Part shown: piece by piece, positions 12,955 to 23,791 of the stretch
Layout: each line of letters opens with the position of its first letter
Position numbering within the stretch: the stretch's first letter is position 1
Origin: Drosophila pseudoobscura
Lineage: Eukaryota; Arthropoda; Insecta; Diptera; Drosophilidae
Reading direction: 5' to 3'
DNA: 64,000 nt
Assembly: GCF_009870125.1 (NCBI RefSeq)
Contig: NC_046683.1
Coordinates: 14,021,001-14,085,000 of the forward strand
The notes under the pieces: generated by a model
The model's input: only the letters and a program-made list of their open reading frames with translations
The model's database searches: none
What the model was told of the DNA's origin: nothing
Made by a program: the position numbers and the translations under genes

Positions 12955-13110
12955 TACGAAACTCCCCGCACAATGTTAAACAACATTAGCTTGGCGATCA
13001 ACCTTCGAGCCGCTTTGCGTACTAAATTCTTCTGGTGGATGAGTCGGCTAAAGCCTTCGATCTCTGGTGGATGCATTTGCTAAAGGGTTCGGTCTCCACT
13101 AAAAGTTAGT
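12955..13110. repeat. Imperfect 35-bp direct repeat
   Basis: Two adjacent units of the form TCTGGTGGATG...GCTAAAG..TTCG.TCT occur near 13032-13099. The surrounding 12.9-13.2 kb sequence looks unlike its neighbours and could be a fragment of an old element, but no terminal repeats or coding domain could be seen. Confidence 0.5.
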
Positions 13111-13225
13111 TCCTCAAATAACCGTAGACCAGGTGGGGGCGCCATCACTGTTCCCGCCTTGGACCTAAGTTCGATTGGAGCAAAACAATCGATAGCAGCC
13201 AAGAGTTTTAGTGCTGACTAAGTTG

Positions 13226-13577
13226 GCATTGTTTAAAAAAATTAATTAAACAATTAAAACAAACATTTTACCGTTTTTTTAACAAAATATTTGTAATAAT
13301 AACCTCAACCTCAACTGAAAAATTTTGACAGTGGAAGAATTTGAATATCTTCCCTTCACTTATCTTCACTTTCTTTTTCACTCTCTTTCTTTTCCTTCTA
13401 CGCCTTCAACTCATTGTTCGCATTGTTTAAAAAAATTAATTTAAAAATTAAAACAAACATTTCACTCTTTTTTTAACAAACTATTTTTTGACAGTGGAAG
13501 AATTTGAATATCTTCCCTTCACTTATCTTCACTTTCTTTTTCTCTCTCTTTCTCTTCTTTCTACGCCTTCAACTCAT
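13226..13577. repeat. Two-copy tandem duplication, unit about 160-195 bp
   Basis: Copy 1 is about 13226-13414 and copy 2 about 13420-13577. Both start with GCATTGTTTAAAAAAATTAA, pass through AAAACAAACATTT, TTTGACAGTGGAAGAATTTG and CTTCCCTTCACTTATCTTC, and end with TACGCCTTCAACTCAT. Copy 1 carries about 30 extra bases (a CTCAACCTCAACTG stretch) that copy 2 lacks. No conserved reading frame runs through the two copies. Confidence 0.92.
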
Positions 13578-13579
13578 CT

Positions 13580-16383
13580 TTCTTCTTTTGTATCCATTCC
13601 ATTTTTGATTCTAGTCCGATCTAGTGAGAGAAAAAAAGGTATGAAACCATGCCTTGCTTCACCTGGCGGCGTGTAATTCATAAATTTCCCCAGGCCTGAC
13701 CCGATTCGACCGTATCGTTATATCTTTCGATCTTTATATCTGCGTTCATTAATTTCTGCCACAATTATTATTTATATTTCGCTTTTTTTGTGGACCCGGC
13801 GATTGCGAAAAGGATGCCGTGGGGTGAGGTTGGACGCGATTATGATTATGCCACACACACGCATTGCAGCGCTTTAATTGCAGTTGCAGTTACAGTTTCG
13901 ATTGCAGTTTGATTCCTGTTCGATGGATTTCCTCCTTCGGCCCGGGCCGTGCTTCGTCTTGGGGACAGAGATGGGGATGGAGATGTTTTCACTTCCCCTC
14001 AAAATGAATCTCACCAGAGTTATTCCCCATGCCACACGCCCCACTCCCCACGCCCATTCGCCGCCATCGGGCGACTGATTCATGGTACTCTTTTCTGCCA
14101 ATTTGCTGTGGCCCCAACTTTGAGCCTAATATCTTATGCAGACTCATAAATCTCAGACTCTACTCCTTCTTTCTGCCTCTCTGGAGCCTAGGACAGACTG
14201 AAAGATGCAAATATGCTAGTATGTAAAGATGTATGTCTGTAAATATATGCATTTGTCAGCCATTGGTCATGGCCCATGGGAAGCGCACCAGGCACCACGG
14301 TCCTACCAAGCCCAAGGGGACAAGAGGAAAACTTGTCGTTTCTGGAGCCAAAATGAAGAAAAACATCAAAACAGAGTAGAAAACTATCTTTTTAATGACA
14401 GGCCAAATGTGGAACGGGAATGGGAATGGGTATGGGGTGGAATGGGGTTTTAGTGAAGGAAGGGGTTGGCTTGGCTTGGCTGTTCAGGAGGGGGAAACGG
14501 CGAAAAGACATTTGCGATTCGCGAGGCCTGGAGCAGGAAGTCGCGTCGACTCCAACATCGACATCGGCGACAACTGCGAAGAGTGCGTAATTGCTTTTTA
14601 AGCCTGATTTGAGGCACGCCCTGGCCTCACACACTCCCCACACTCCGCATTCCGCGCGCTCCTCTCTGCCTGCCATTACACCGTCGTTACCGTTACCATT
14701 CCCACCCGACAGTGGAAAATGCCCCACTATTAGCGCCAAAAGCTGGGCTGATCAGAGCTTAGAGCTCAGAGCCGGCGGCGCCTTGGCGGAAGAGACTAAC
14801 TTCGTCATGTCGCCGGCCAGGTATCTCAAAGACCAACATCGCCAGACACCAGACACCAGACCGCCCACATACCCGTACGAATATGCGCTGGAGGTTGAGA
14901 TACTCTCACATACAGAGGAAGGAAGATACATACTTATTCAAGAGACAATGAGGCAAAACCTGAAGAAAGGAAAATTTCTGTAAATGACAGGCTTGAAACT
15001 TCCACTCAAAAGGTACAAAGACACTATAGAAGACACTATATATTAGCGGAGAAATCCAGTCAGATAAAAGACGAAAGATACTTCAAAAGAGATGTTATTT
15101 TTTGAGGCAGGAATAATCGGAACTCCTATGAATGTGTACCCAAGATAAGGATAAGAAACAGAGTCCGTTTTGGATGTGGGTAGAATTTAGGGGGGCTAAA
15201 TTAGGATGTAAATATTTACGCAGAAGATAGGAGGAAGATTTGCTTATAGTCAATAATGTACTCCCTATTTGGGAATCATCGGAACGAAAGTTGTACAGTT
15301 TTTCCAATGAACAATGAACAGATCTGCTCGTGATTTCAATTGGGTCAACCGAATGGCGAAGAGCATGGCCCCCAGGTCGGTAAAGATTGAGTTTAGAGTA
15401 GAGCTAGCTGAAATGGTATCTAGTCAGAGCAGAGTTTAATATGGAGTTCCCATAGCACCGCAACTAGTCCAATGCTAGTCCGATGCTCATCTGGAGTGTG
15501 TAATCAGCGTGAAAACTGCAAGCTGAGTATGATTTCGCGGCCCCAATTTGAAGATAAAGATAAAGCAACCGATCTCAGCCCCAAGCGCGGCCCCGGGCTA
15601 GCCGATTAATTACTCTTCTGCCCGCCCTTGTCGTGGGCCAATCAATTAGCTCGTCGCTGGCTCGTTGTGGCCATCGATTCGGGCCCAGATCTTGTGCAAA
15701 AGCTAGCCAACCTGGCAGGCCTGCTAGCTTGTCCCTTTTGGCGGTACTCAAGTGTTTGTCACGTTCGTCGGTCTTGCGTGTTGGTTTATGTGCCTGTCAA
15801 GACGCATCTCGCTTAGGGCACATTCATAGGGTCGGGGCGGGAACAGATCAGTGAATCGGTGAATCAGTGAGAGTGAGTGAGCAAAATTAGGCAGATTTTA
15901 TGGGGAATTGCGAAGACTGCCTGGGGCTTCATTGGGGATTAGGCAATGGTGATAGTTTGAGGCGAAACAGATGGTCTTGCGAAATGGAATGCGGCCTTGG
16001 GAAACATTTGCCAGTCGAAGAATGAAATAGAACTTTAGAAGGAGAGTCCGACAATTAAAAAATTTATGTTATTTATGTGTAAGGAGAGAATAGATGGAAC
16101 CAGAGGCCGAGGAAGGATCTGGATATCAGTCACTATAAAAGACAGAGACGCAGTCTGCAGATGGGACATCACTCCATAAAGCATCTACAAGGCAATGGAA
16201 GAATTTAATAATATAAATATAATAACAACGAATCAGATAACACACTAAAACATATGAAATTAAATATTTTAAAAATATTTTATTCCGCCTCAAAAATATA
16301 TAATAATTGCCACCACTAAAAAGTTCTCAAAAAAGAAGCATCCAAAGATTCGTAAAAAGAAAAAAAAAGAAAAAAATGTAATG
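13580..16383. other. Non-coding stretch
   Basis: No supportable gene. Sequence composition varies from GC-rich (14000-14120, 14600-14830, 15560-15760) to AT-rich (16030-16330). No long frame with coding character is visible. The T/A-rich sequence at 16330-16380 forms the terminator side of the adjacent tRNA gene. Confidence 0.55.
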
Positions 16384-16455
16384 TGCGTCGGCCGGGAATC
16401 GAACCCGGATCAACTGCTTGGAAGGCAACTATGCTGACCATTACACCACCGACGC
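16384..16455 (-). tRNA. tRNA-Gly (anticodon TCC)
   Basis: Read on the minus strand this gives a complete 72-nt tRNA. The acceptor stem GCGTCGG pairs perfectly with CCGACGC and is followed by an A discriminator base. The A-box region is GTGGTGTAATGG. The anticodon loop is CTTCCAA with anticodon TCC, reading GGA glycine codons. The T-arm is CCGGG-TTCGATT-CCCGG, which also serves as the B box. There is no intron and no encoded CCA. A T-rich run directly downstream on the minus strand (the A-rich sequence at 16365-16380) is a good RNA polymerase III terminator. All stems pair, so it should be functional. Confidence 0.97.
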
Positions 16456-17280
16456 CCCTTAGCCGTGACGGGAACTGTACCCCACTTAATGTCCCTGATC
16501 TGATTTCAGGAGGATTCGCCATAGAAATCAAATTCAATTCCTGGTGGAATTTTACATTTTGCATTTTTTTTGACAAATCAGGAATAATATTCATATGGAA
16601 GCGATAAAAAAGGTACTTGGAGGAGTGATTCGTATGATATGGTGGTCAGATCTTAGCGATAGTCATATCCTATTCGATATATATAAGATATACTGTTAAT
16701 GGCGTTTGAAATTCTTTCTCTGAGCAGTGCATAAACACCTGATAAAAACCAAAACATATTTTGCTACTTGTAATAAATATAAATCTGTCTGTATAAATCG
16801 ATAATGAATCTTTGAGGCTTGCCCTTCGGACTTTCTAAGGTAATCTTTGTTGCGTTCTCTTCTATTCCCCTTGGTTTTTCCTTCTCTTCTCTTCTTCTCT
16901 TCCTGGTTTCGTATCCTCCCTCTTCACCCGTTGTCAACATCATAGTTTTCCCATAGCGGTTCTGTTTTTGCGGACAGAGCAGCAATAACGGTAGCTGCCG
17001 CCGCAGCAGTAGCCGCACAAAACAGTTGTACAACATTTACCGGTTTATGGGGCACGAGAAGAAACAGACGCAGACGTAGACGCAGACGTTGACGCAGAAG
17101 CTGAGGGGCTGCCACAGCTGATCGAGTGAGTGTGCCTCTGCCACTGCCTCTGCCCTCTGGCTATGTCTCCGATGCCTGCCTCTTTTCCGTGCTTCATTCA
17201 TGAATGCAGCAAGCGGCAGTGGCTCTCTCGGTGGCTCTCTCGCTCTATATCTCTCTATGCCGCGCTCTCCACTGCCGCTG
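16456..17280. other. Non-coding stretch upstream of the promoter-like block
   Basis: No gene seen. Composition is mixed, AT-rich up to about 16800 and then CT-rich (16850-16920), with GCAGACG-type repeats near 17060-17095. It may hold upstream regulatory sequence for the gene whose first coding exon is at 19243. Confidence 0.5.
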
Positions 17281-17650
17281 TCGCTGCCGCATTTGCCTTA
17301 AAAGCTTACGTCGGCGCCTGCGCGCCGTTCAGACCGCGTTCGAAGCGAGCGCTAGGCACACGTCGCGATTTTAGCCGCCATCGTCCGTCGACCGATCGAC
17401 GTTCGCTCGTTATCGCCGGCCCCCCGCCCAACATCCCACCCCCCTCTCGTAAGAGCTTCTAACTTTGCGTGTGTATGTGTGTATGTTTGTGTGAGGAGCG
17501 CGGAAATGGGAAGCTGCAACAGCAGGCGACACTAACGTCCGCCGAGTCCTGCGCGCGTTTCGAGTGCGATTGTTAGGCGCTTTGAGCGGTTTTTGGGCGC
17601 GAGGCGGTTTCGGGGCGATTTGAATGCGCTTAGAATCGGTTTGCAGTGCG
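17280..17650 (+). promoter_or_regulatory. CpG-rich promoter/5' leader candidate
   Basis: This block is much richer in CpG than its surroundings (runs such as GGCGCCTGCGCGCCG and CGTCGACCGATCGACG). It has an initiator-like GTTCAGACC at about 17328. A donor-like CTC/GTAAGAG sits at about 17450, and an acceptor-like TTCCGCATTTCAG ends at about 17823. After that comes an A-rich leader-like stretch (17820-18000). A plausible reading is a non-coding first exon and short intron of the plus-strand gene starting translation at 19243. This is inference; cap-site data are needed. Confidence 0.35.
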
Positions 17651-19242
17651 ATTTGAAAGCGTTTGCAGGTTGCAGGTTGCATTTGCTCTGCTTTCCTCTT
17701 TCCCGTTCTTTGCTTGTTGTTATTGAATCATTTATTTATTTGTTGTTTTTTTTTTGTTTGTTTTTGCTGGAGTGTTTCCCATTTGAAGCCGAATTCGTGA
17801 TTACGCGCCATTTCCGCATTTCAGGAACTGCCCAAAAGAGAAAAAAGTGATTGAAAAATTATGACAAAATAATACAAAATCCGAAGAAGTGGAAAAGAGC
17901 AGAAGAAAAAAAACACCCAAAACAAAAAATAATTACTACAACGAGCACCACTCGAAACTATAACGAAATGCAAATTAATTACAGTACAATTTAACAAATA
18001 ACCGAATGGAATACTAATATTCCGTGTTGTTGCTGTTGCTGTTGTTGTTGTATTCCAAGTCCGAATCCGAGTCCGAGTCGGTTTCGGATTTGAATTGGAT
18101 TTGATTTTGTGTGTGTTCCGCGCTAATAGTTTCCTGCACAGCGGCACTAACAATGGCAACGGCCATAACTAGAAAACTGGCCAAAATAAAATTTGTTGCG
18201 AAAGTGCTGGCTGGCTGGCCGCCTGTCCGCCTGGCCGCCTGGCGTTGCATGTGGCAGCAGGGAGCAGCAGCGGTGGCAAGCAGCTGCTGCTGCAAGTCAA
18301 CTTGCTGTGCTTGCTGCTTAACAAAATATATTTTATTTGTATGACTTTTATGCGAAGCCGATAGGATGACAGCCACACGAGCATACTCGTACTTGTAGCA
18401 GCAATAGCAAACACAACAACAACAATAACGGGAATGGCAACGGCAACGGCCACAAATGCATCCACTGCAACTACAACACAATGGCCAAAGGATTGTGGAT
18501 GCTAGAAACGTGGCTGGTGCCAACGAAGTGGGGGATACCCTAGCAATCGCAGAGCAAATCCTCCAACGAGAAGTTTTTTGTAAAAGAATAATGATACACA
18601 TTTCCAAAAACTCCACTTCGATGGCAGCCCCTTCCAGCCCCTACAATTAGCAGATTCCAAGAATGAATTTTAAGTATATTTTCAATTAATATATTTCAAT
18701 ACATCGGAATCCTTTTAAGAGCTCAAAGAATATGCTAAAAATCTTTTAGTCGAGCATATCCGATTCAGAGAGTACTCAGAGAGCTTCCCAAGTCATATTC
18801 TTCTAATAGGGTCTCCATAACAAAGGTTCCATCTTAAAGTAGAGAGAGATAGAGAGAGCTCCGAATATTTGTATTGATAAAATCGTTCATACTCTCGGCT
18901 AGTTAGGGTATCCCTCCGATTTGTTGGAGTGCGTGACCCCACACATATACCCATATATGTATGTACGCTGTTGGAGGTGCATGTATTTGTGGTGCTGTGT
19001 GTGTGTCTGTGGCACGACTTGCTCTTGGACTCTGCAGCGCCAAATCCACTTGAATCGACGAAAGTGAAATTTCACTTTGCAGTTGTCTTTTGTTGCTCTT
19101 GCTGTTGCCGTTGCCGTTGCAGCTGCCCCTACCACATGGCGAACTCGCTTTTCGATCAGTTTGAAAAGTGAAGAGCCTAACCTTAACGAGCATTCATTCT
19201 ACAGCAGAATACAACCAAAAGCGACAGAGCGAAGCAGTGACA
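17651..19242 (+). other. Probable 5' untranslated/leader region
   Basis: No independent gene is supported. The sequence is A-rich from 17830 to 18000, then has CAA/CAG/GTT-type triplet sequence (18020-18470), an AT-rich part (18650-18900) and a TGTTGCTCTTGCTGTTGCCG stretch (19090-19115). It lies between the CpG-rich block and the ATG at 19243, so it may be 5' UTR or a 5' intron of that gene. Confidence 0.4.
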
Positions 19243-19510
19243 ATGATAGCCAACACAAGGAGCAGATGCCCCAGGAGCAGCAGCAGCAGGCAGAGCACAT
19301 CGATATCCCCAGCAACATCTTCATCTCCCATTAGCAGAAAATCATCAGGAATATCATCGTTCAAATCACCATCAACAGCAACAGCAGCCACAAGATCGAT
19401 TGCCACAAATCGATTGCTGGTCGGCGGCTGCCTGGTGCTCATTCTGCTGTCCCTGGGAACCCTGGTGATGGGCAAGCCCCATCAGGAAGCGCCAGCTGCC
19501 ACTCAAAATG
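19243..19510 (+). CDS. Coding exon 1 of a secreted or membrane-anchored protein
   Basis: This exon encodes 89 residues plus the first base of codon 90. The ATG sits in GTGACAATGA, with A at -3. Residues 1-56 are Ser/Thr/Arg-rich (MIANTRSRCP then SSSS and TATAATRS). Residues 58-76 form one hydrophobic segment (LLVGGCLVLILLSLGTLVMG), followed by KPHQEAP. This fits a signal peptide with a long n-region, cleaved after VMG, or a type II signal anchor. The exon ends CAAAATG/GTAAGT, a perfect donor, in phase 1. That phase matches the acceptor at 39369/39370, so the two exons are joined here by inference. The frame continues only about 46 codons past the donor before a stop, consistent with intron. 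I do not recognise the gene family. Confidence 0.65.
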
Positions 19511-22500
19511 GTAAGTCCAATCATTTTGCCTCACCTTCTGCACCCCTGCATCTGCATCTGCATCTGCGACTTAATTAACGCGGTCTGCGAAAGTGAAACT
19601 CTCTTTCTCCATCTCCATCTGCATCCCCCCTCCCGCCATCTCTATCACCGTCCGGTCCCGTCCCAACCCGTCTCTATTTCGCGCCGTCTCTCCGCTGATC
19701 TCTGGGCATTGTCTTCGGAACCGAGAATTATGGCGCATAAAGTCGTCAACCGTCGACTGATGGTCGACCATCAGCGGCCAATGGCCAATAGCCAGTGTCA
19801 AGTTGAGCTCCGCTGCTGGCTGCTGGCTGCGGCTGCTGGCTTTGATTTGTGGCCCCGCTTTCACTTTGGCCAGGTTTCGTAGTAGCTGCTTCGATTTCGG
19901 AGGTAACTTGTTTCAGCCAAAGACTAATTCTATGGAATCAGAGATAAATGGCTACAAAATCTGCTTAAGGGAACCCGGTAGCTTTGCATGAAATGTATTT
20001 TAATTGGAGTACCACAATATCAGAACAGAATTTAACAGGTATGGAGAGTGCTTTATTCCACAGTACGTAGCTCCTAAAGACTTTTAAATTCTCCACGGAA
20101 ATGTCAAGGTATGTATGAGTACGGGTTCCCCATTATCAGTAATGGATATTAAAACATTTGTCAGCCAGTTACGTTCAATTAAATGCTCACATCATGCCCC
20201 ACCCTGCTGCGGAAGAGTCACAATAGGGGAAGGGGGCTGCACGCGCGGAGGGAAGGTGTTGAGCGAGAGGAAAACTACATAAACCTTGCCAAGACTTGCT
20301 AATTTGTCAGTAACACTCGAACTAACTATATAACAAAAGGGCGAAAGCAGACGGATGGCATCAAAGAAAGGCACAAAATTAATCAAAAGAAAAAGATAGA
20401 GGCAGAGGCAGAGCCGAATAGGGGGAGCTGTGACATGGAGAGTCGAGACAGACCCCCGAGACAAAGGCGGGTATCAAATAACATTTTCCCAGACATCTCG
20501 CCGCGCTTACGACATCTTCAGCAATTACTGGAATAGGGGAGAGGTTCAACCTGGGACTGGGGACCCACAGACCGCATTTTGCACTTGCTTCCGTATGTTT
20601 TCCTTTGTCATGGATGGCCTCTGCCTCTGCCTGTGCCTGTGTCTGTGGCTGTACCGGTGCCTGTGGCGTCTTCCCCGAACCACAACCCCAACTCTGACTC
20701 CGAGACAACTCCATCTGCATTCGCAACTGGCTTTTTCCAAAACATTTGCCGCTGTCTCTGTGTCATTATGTCATTGAGCGAGTGTGAGTGAGTGTGCCAC
20801 AGTGAGTGTTCGAGTGAACATCCAGTGCTAAAAGTTTTCCCAGACTTCCCAGATTTCGCTTTCTGGCCAAAACAATGCCTAGTTACGTTTCAATGCTCGA
20901 TTCGGCCGGCTCATTTGGTTGTGTGTTGTAATCAAAGGAGATGTCAGCTGGAGCTGGAGCTGGCTATGAAGATGATCAGATCTCCAAGAGACAGAGAATT
21001 GAGATGTACACGAGTATGGGTACAGCATGGATATATCTTCAAAGTACACTTACATTTAGCAACTCATTGAACCAAAGTCAAACCCAAGTAGACCTCAGAT
21101 TGCATCACAGAGCAGCCCAACCGCAAGCCTTGTGACAGTTTTCCCAGCCATGAGTTGTCAAAGAGCCACCACGATGTTGGGCCGATGTTAATGGTTGGAG
21201 TGGGGGAATGGGAGTGCAGAAGAGGCAGCCCCCAATTTGGGTTAGATCTCAGCCTCAGACATGTAATAATCACATCACATCACCTCCGCCCCCACCACCA
21301 TCCTCAACGCGCATTATATCAACGCTCAGCGCAGATGCTCGGTACTGAAATCCGAAAAACGAGCCAAACAATTGCCATTCATTTGCACAATGAATGAAAT
21401 TTAATGAGCGCGGCTCGCATAATACAAATAATAAGTAATAATAAGTGAAAAGGCCCCAAAAAAAAGAGAAAAAACATCGTATATACTTGGCCATAACGTA
21501 ATCGCCGAGCCACAGACAGAGACAGAGCCAGCGCCGAAACCAAAGCCATATAATCGATGTTGCATGCAACATTATTTGAGTATTGTGCTACAAGTACTCG
21601 TATGTACTCTCGCACACATGCTTCTTATACTTATTCATATGTACAATATTCAATTTATTATTTATCCAATTTATGAGTATCGACGACGACTGCCGATCGA
21701 CTGCCGATCGGCTGCCCGGGGGCCCACATTGAAGGAGACAGATCTGGGCCTGTCAATTGCTCCGTTTTTACGAGCGAGCACGACACATACCCTTAAAGGG
21801 GGTACATATACGGACACACGCCCATAGACTCGCATCGGCATACCCCCAAAATTGTGAATGAAAGAATTGCATTCTTTTTTTTAGAAAATATCGCTATGGC
21901 ATTGAGAATTGTATGATTCCTAGGATATAGGATGGATAGTATGGATCACATTTTCCAACCACCCAAACATTCAAAGAACATTCCTCTAACAATATAAATT
22001 GATAAACAACTCAATGCACCACTTTGAACGCCGTCTAGCCCTTTCCACAGATGGGCCACATTCTGAGATTCTTAGGTAGTTGTGACTCTGGAAAACATCA
22101 AGAGCATACAAGCTTCGGCGCCCCCAAAGTATCTGTTTTTCTTTCATGTATTTTGTATCTCATTTTTCTTCACTTCTCTTCTTGGGCTACCGTTGGAGTT
22201 TAATTTTGTGGCTACTGTTGCTGTTATTGTACGAGTACGAGTATCTCTTGCCGTTGCCTCCAGTTGCAGCCTTTTATAGTTGTTCGTTGTTCACAGATGT
22301 GGGACCCCGTGGGCGTGGACGAGGGCCTGTGGGCGTTTGCGGTGTCCAGAAGAGAGTCGGCCCCAAATTGAACTTGTATTTGGAAAATCGATAGGGTGAG
22401 AAGTCTGTGTGTGACGAGATACGATACTCGAACGATGCCTTTAAGTGCAACGGAGTTTTGGCAGACACATCCCAAGTGTTGTAGTGATATTGTGTTCTTG

Positions 22501-23761
22501 AGAGACACTTTGTAGAGTATAAAATGTGCGAGAAAAGATTCCATTCCACAATCAATTCTATAATTTTACCTTGTGTATATCCTTTATCTAATGCCCGCAT
22601 TAATTGCTTCCTTTCCTTAAGGAATTCCCAGGAGCTTCCTCCATGAATTTCCATCAGGGTGGAGCTTTGTTTAGCAGTCAGTACTCCGTAAAATTGTACA
22701 AGCATATATATTTATAGAAGCGGGGCTTTTGGGGATTCCCCAGCTCAAGCCGAATGCCCTTTACATATTTCAAAGTTTGCGGTTCTCTTGATCGACTTTT
22801 TGTGGCTGGTTGCCGCTTATTTGGTTGATTTTTTTTCTCGGAATTTTGGTGTTTCTGTGCGGTGGGCTGCTTTCCTGACCATTGCCGTGAAGGCGTTTTG
22901 CCTCTTGCCAGCAATTAACATTTTGAACTTTGGCCAGGCCAGAAACCGACTGCAAACTAAGTACTACATAAAATTGGAACAAAGCCCCATTTCGTTTATC
23001 GCTTGACGTGGCTGGGCATTGTGTTTGGGGGCTGTTAAATTTAAATGGTGAGGCTTAACCTTTAAATTCAGCGAACTGTTTGAATGGAGACCGCCTCAGT
23101 CCTCAGTCCTCAGTGGGCCCGACTGACGGGCTGTGTGTAATTACACACATTTTGGGGCTGGCTGTGGCCGTGTTTGCGTTTCGTTATTGAGTAATGCGAA
23201 TCGAAATCGAAATCCAAATCAAAATCAAAATGTACTCGTTAATAAAACGCTGAATGAAGCTGAAAGAAAGGCCGCCATCCATCAGCCAGGGCAAGACTCA
23301 ATTGGGCAATCGACAAGGCAAACAAATGACATCGCCGTACGGTAGCGACAACCCAAATGCGATTGGAGTCAACTAAATCGATCGTAGATCATCGAGTTAT
23401 GCAAATCGAACGATCGATAACACTCCAGCTTAGTACCGATGAGTCGATTCGCTTACATAATACGAAGCAGGTGCGGGTGGGGGTGCGGTTGGGGGAGAGG
23501 GTGGTTGGAGGTGGGTGCATAATTAGCTGAACTCAGATCCCGTCCCCGATCTGCTCTACATTGGGCGAAAGTGGCGGGCGGGCACAAATTAATCAAAATC
23601 CACAGCGAGCCACAAAATAGAGCGGAGCGGCACATTTGATATGTATTTCTTTTCTTTCGTTTTATCGCCTTTTGCATTTTATTTGCAACATTAAATTAAT
23701 TAATGAAAATGTGCGACATGCTGGGCTTTGATTTACACATGAATTGACCACGAATACCCTT

Positions 23762-23791
23762 CGATAGGGTATCGATAGGGTAGCGATATCG
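23762..23791. promoter_or_regulatory. DRE/BEAF-type CGATA motif cluster
   Basis: Within about 30 bases there are several CGATA or TATCG pentamers, including the 8-bp palindrome TATCGATA at 23770-23777. TATCGATA is the DNA replication-related element bound by DREF, and clustered CGATA is the recognition pattern of the insulator protein BEAF-32. No gene start is visible nearby, so a boundary or enhancer role is possible. Function is inference. Confidence 0.4.

Noticed and set aside
12940..13200. LTR or primer-binding site of a retrotransposon
   Set aside because: A TGTTACGAAA start and a TGGGGGCGCC stretch were noted, but no matching second LTR, polypurine tract or gag/pol frame was found.
18014..18616. 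200-codon minus-strand frame
   Set aside because: Low-complexity Cys/Ser/Asn-rich translation from CAG, CAA and GTT triplets; sits in the probable leader region of a plus-strand gene.
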